The notes beneath the pieces were generated by a model, which ran no database searches, had not been told where the DNA came from, and saw nothing but the letters and a program-made list of their open reading frames with translations. A DNA stretch of 64,000 nt from Butyrivibrio sp. MC2013 (GTDB taxonomy: Bacteria > Bacillota > Clostridia > Lachnospirales > Lachnospiraceae): positions 124,001 through 188,000 of the forward strand of contig NZ_AUKE01000007.1 in the NCBI RefSeq assembly GCF_000424585.1, in the 5' to 3' direction. Each line of letters opens with the position of its first letter. Within the stretch, counting starts at the first letter, position 1. Shown here in pieces: positions 63,408 through 64,000 of the stretch. The position numbers and the translations under genes were made by a program.

Positions 63408-63813
63408 AGGTCCAGCTATATGTATCGCCGTCAGCTACAGGCTGAGAGTCAGCACCGTACTGGCCATACTCACCATTCACATAGAGCGCCCAGTAGGCAT
63501 TGTCCTCTGCATAGAGAGCTCTCTCGCCATTGACGATCTCAATCATCATGCCATAATCTCCATCAGAACCTGAATATGTAAAACCGGAACCATTTGCTGC
63601 CAGTTCATCCATGGCTTCTATGAGATATTCAGCATCAGTTGCCAGCTCATAATCAGTAGTTTCTCCGTTACTTCCCGTAACCTCGATCACGATCTCCTTG
63701 GATCCCTTATGTGCCTTGGGTCCAAATACCATGTACACACATGCAAATGCAGCCAGAAGTGCAACGAGCACAACGGCTGCAATTATCAGGGTCTTCTTGT
63801 TGTTTTTCTTCAT
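63391..63813 (-). CDS. DUF4430 (transcobalamin-like beta domain) surface protein
   Basis: 140 aa. Basic start and one N-terminal membrane helix (about 8-30, no lipobox), then a single domain with IVIEVTGSNGETTDYELATDAEYLIEAMD, SGSDGDYGMMIEIV, NAYWALYVNGEYGQYGADSQPVADGDTYSW. The WALYVNGE..Y.G-P/V-DGD-Y pattern is the DUF4430 hallmark. Domain relatives occur in vitamin B12 carriers. Encoded with an ECF S component, it probably captures the same ligand outside the membrane. SD AGAGG eight bases before the ATG. Confidence 0.82.
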   Translation of the reverse strand: MKKNNKKTLIIAAVVLVALLAAFACVYMVFGPKAHKGSKEIVIEVTGSNGETTDYELATDAEYLIEAMDELAANGSGFTYSGSDGDYGMMIEIVNGERALYAEDNAYWALYVNGEYGQYGADSQPVADGDTYSWTYEFAQ

Positions 63814-63888
63814 CTTCTCATCCTCTTTTCTCGTATTATTTTGCTCGTATGAGTATATAACCTTTTGAAAGAGTTGAAAAGAGACAAA

Positions 63889-64000
63889 TCACGCCGCTGT
63901 GGAAAATGTAATGACCATCATCAGACAGAAGAAGAGCATAAAAGTGATTGTGCCTTTATCCGAGTGCTCGCCTGTGTGCATAGCAGGAATATTTTCTTCC
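63889..64000 (-). CDS. C-terminal end of a protein with a membrane segment (cut by window edge)
   Basis: The minus-strand frame entering at 64000 ends at TGA 63891-63889 and gives 36-37 residues: a polar part (EENIPAMHTGEHSDKG) and a hydrophobic tail (TITFMLFFCLMMVITF). It looks like the C-terminal anchor of a surface protein. It is 75 bases upstream of the DUF4430 gene and may be its operon partner. The sequence before the tail is not an LPXTG motif. Confidence 0.55.
   Translation of the reverse strand, partial: EENIPAMHTGEHSDKGTITFMLFFCLMMVITFSTAA

Noticed and set aside
63889-63960. LPXTG sorting signal at the end of the cut-off protein
   Set aside because: The sequence before the hydrophobic tail reads IPAMHTGE, which lacks the motif, and no basic residues follow the tail.

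Overview
The window reads like a chromosomal stretch of a fibre-degrading Lachnospiraceae (Butyrivibrio/Roseburia-like clostridia). This is inferred from protein style: mannoside phosphorylases with a cellobiose 2-epimerase, many lipoprotein sugar-binding proteins with MsmFG/LplBC-type permeases, YesM/YesN two-component systems, and strong AGGAGG-type ribosome binding sites at moderate GC. The genus is not proven. No rRNA, tRNA, CRISPR array, phage gene or transposase gene is visible. Almost every metabolic gene lies on the minus strand; only two AraC regulators and one LacI regulator are on the plus strand.

Layout. (1) 1-1140: start of a cut-off lipoprotein, a hairpin-rich non-coding stretch and a small hypothetical gene. 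(2) 12060->1159: a nine-gene mannoside operon: binding protein, two permeases, cellobiose 2-epimerase, three GH130 proteins, mannose-6-phosphate isomerase and phosphohexomutase. Mannobiose epimerised to mannosyl-glucose and then phosphorolysed gives mannose-1-P, which the last two enzymes take to fructose-6-P. A divergent AraC regulator has candidate paired sites right against the -35 box. (3) 13241-14254: a LacI regulator, convergent with the AraC gene across a long hairpin holding both stop codons. (4) 18425->14383: response regulator, histidine kinase without an outside sensor domain, and an ABC ATPase homologue of the RbsA/MglA type that has lost its nucleotide-binding motifs. (5) 23213->18639: a genuine RbsA/MglA-type ATPase, its permease, and a binding lipoprotein made of two nearly identical binding domains in one chain. 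(6) 24761->24920: an NYN-domain protein and a GNAT acetyltransferase. (7) 27892->25631: two membrane-anchored outside proteins, a beta-helix glycosidase and an F5/8-type domain protein, followed upstream by a long rod-like hairpin. (8) 37460->29335: binding protein, two permeases and two GH65 phosphorylases; the LacI gene at 28223 shares an operator-like palindrome with this operon. (9) 46474->37720: Lpl-type transporter, GH31, an anomeric-kinase-like protein, a GNAT-like acyltransferase and a Gfo/Idh/MocA oxidoreductase, with a divergent AraC gene. (10) 58506->47603: YesM/YesN two-component system, transporter, GH94 phosphorylase and a GH2 enzyme with a beta-glucuronidase signature. (11) 62573->58637: secreted modular GH10 xylanase and secreted GH12 endoglucanase. 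(12) 64000->62853: end of a protein with a C-terminal membrane segment, a DUF4430 protein and an ECF transporter S component.

Together the window holds five ABC sugar-uptake systems, each wired to its own regulator and to mostly intracellular, largely phosphorolytic enzymes. The least ordinary part is 14383-23213: a sugar transporter with a tandem-domain receptor beside a two-component system whose third gene is a dead copy of the transporter ATPase. A transporter-coupled sensing system is the hypothesis I would test first.
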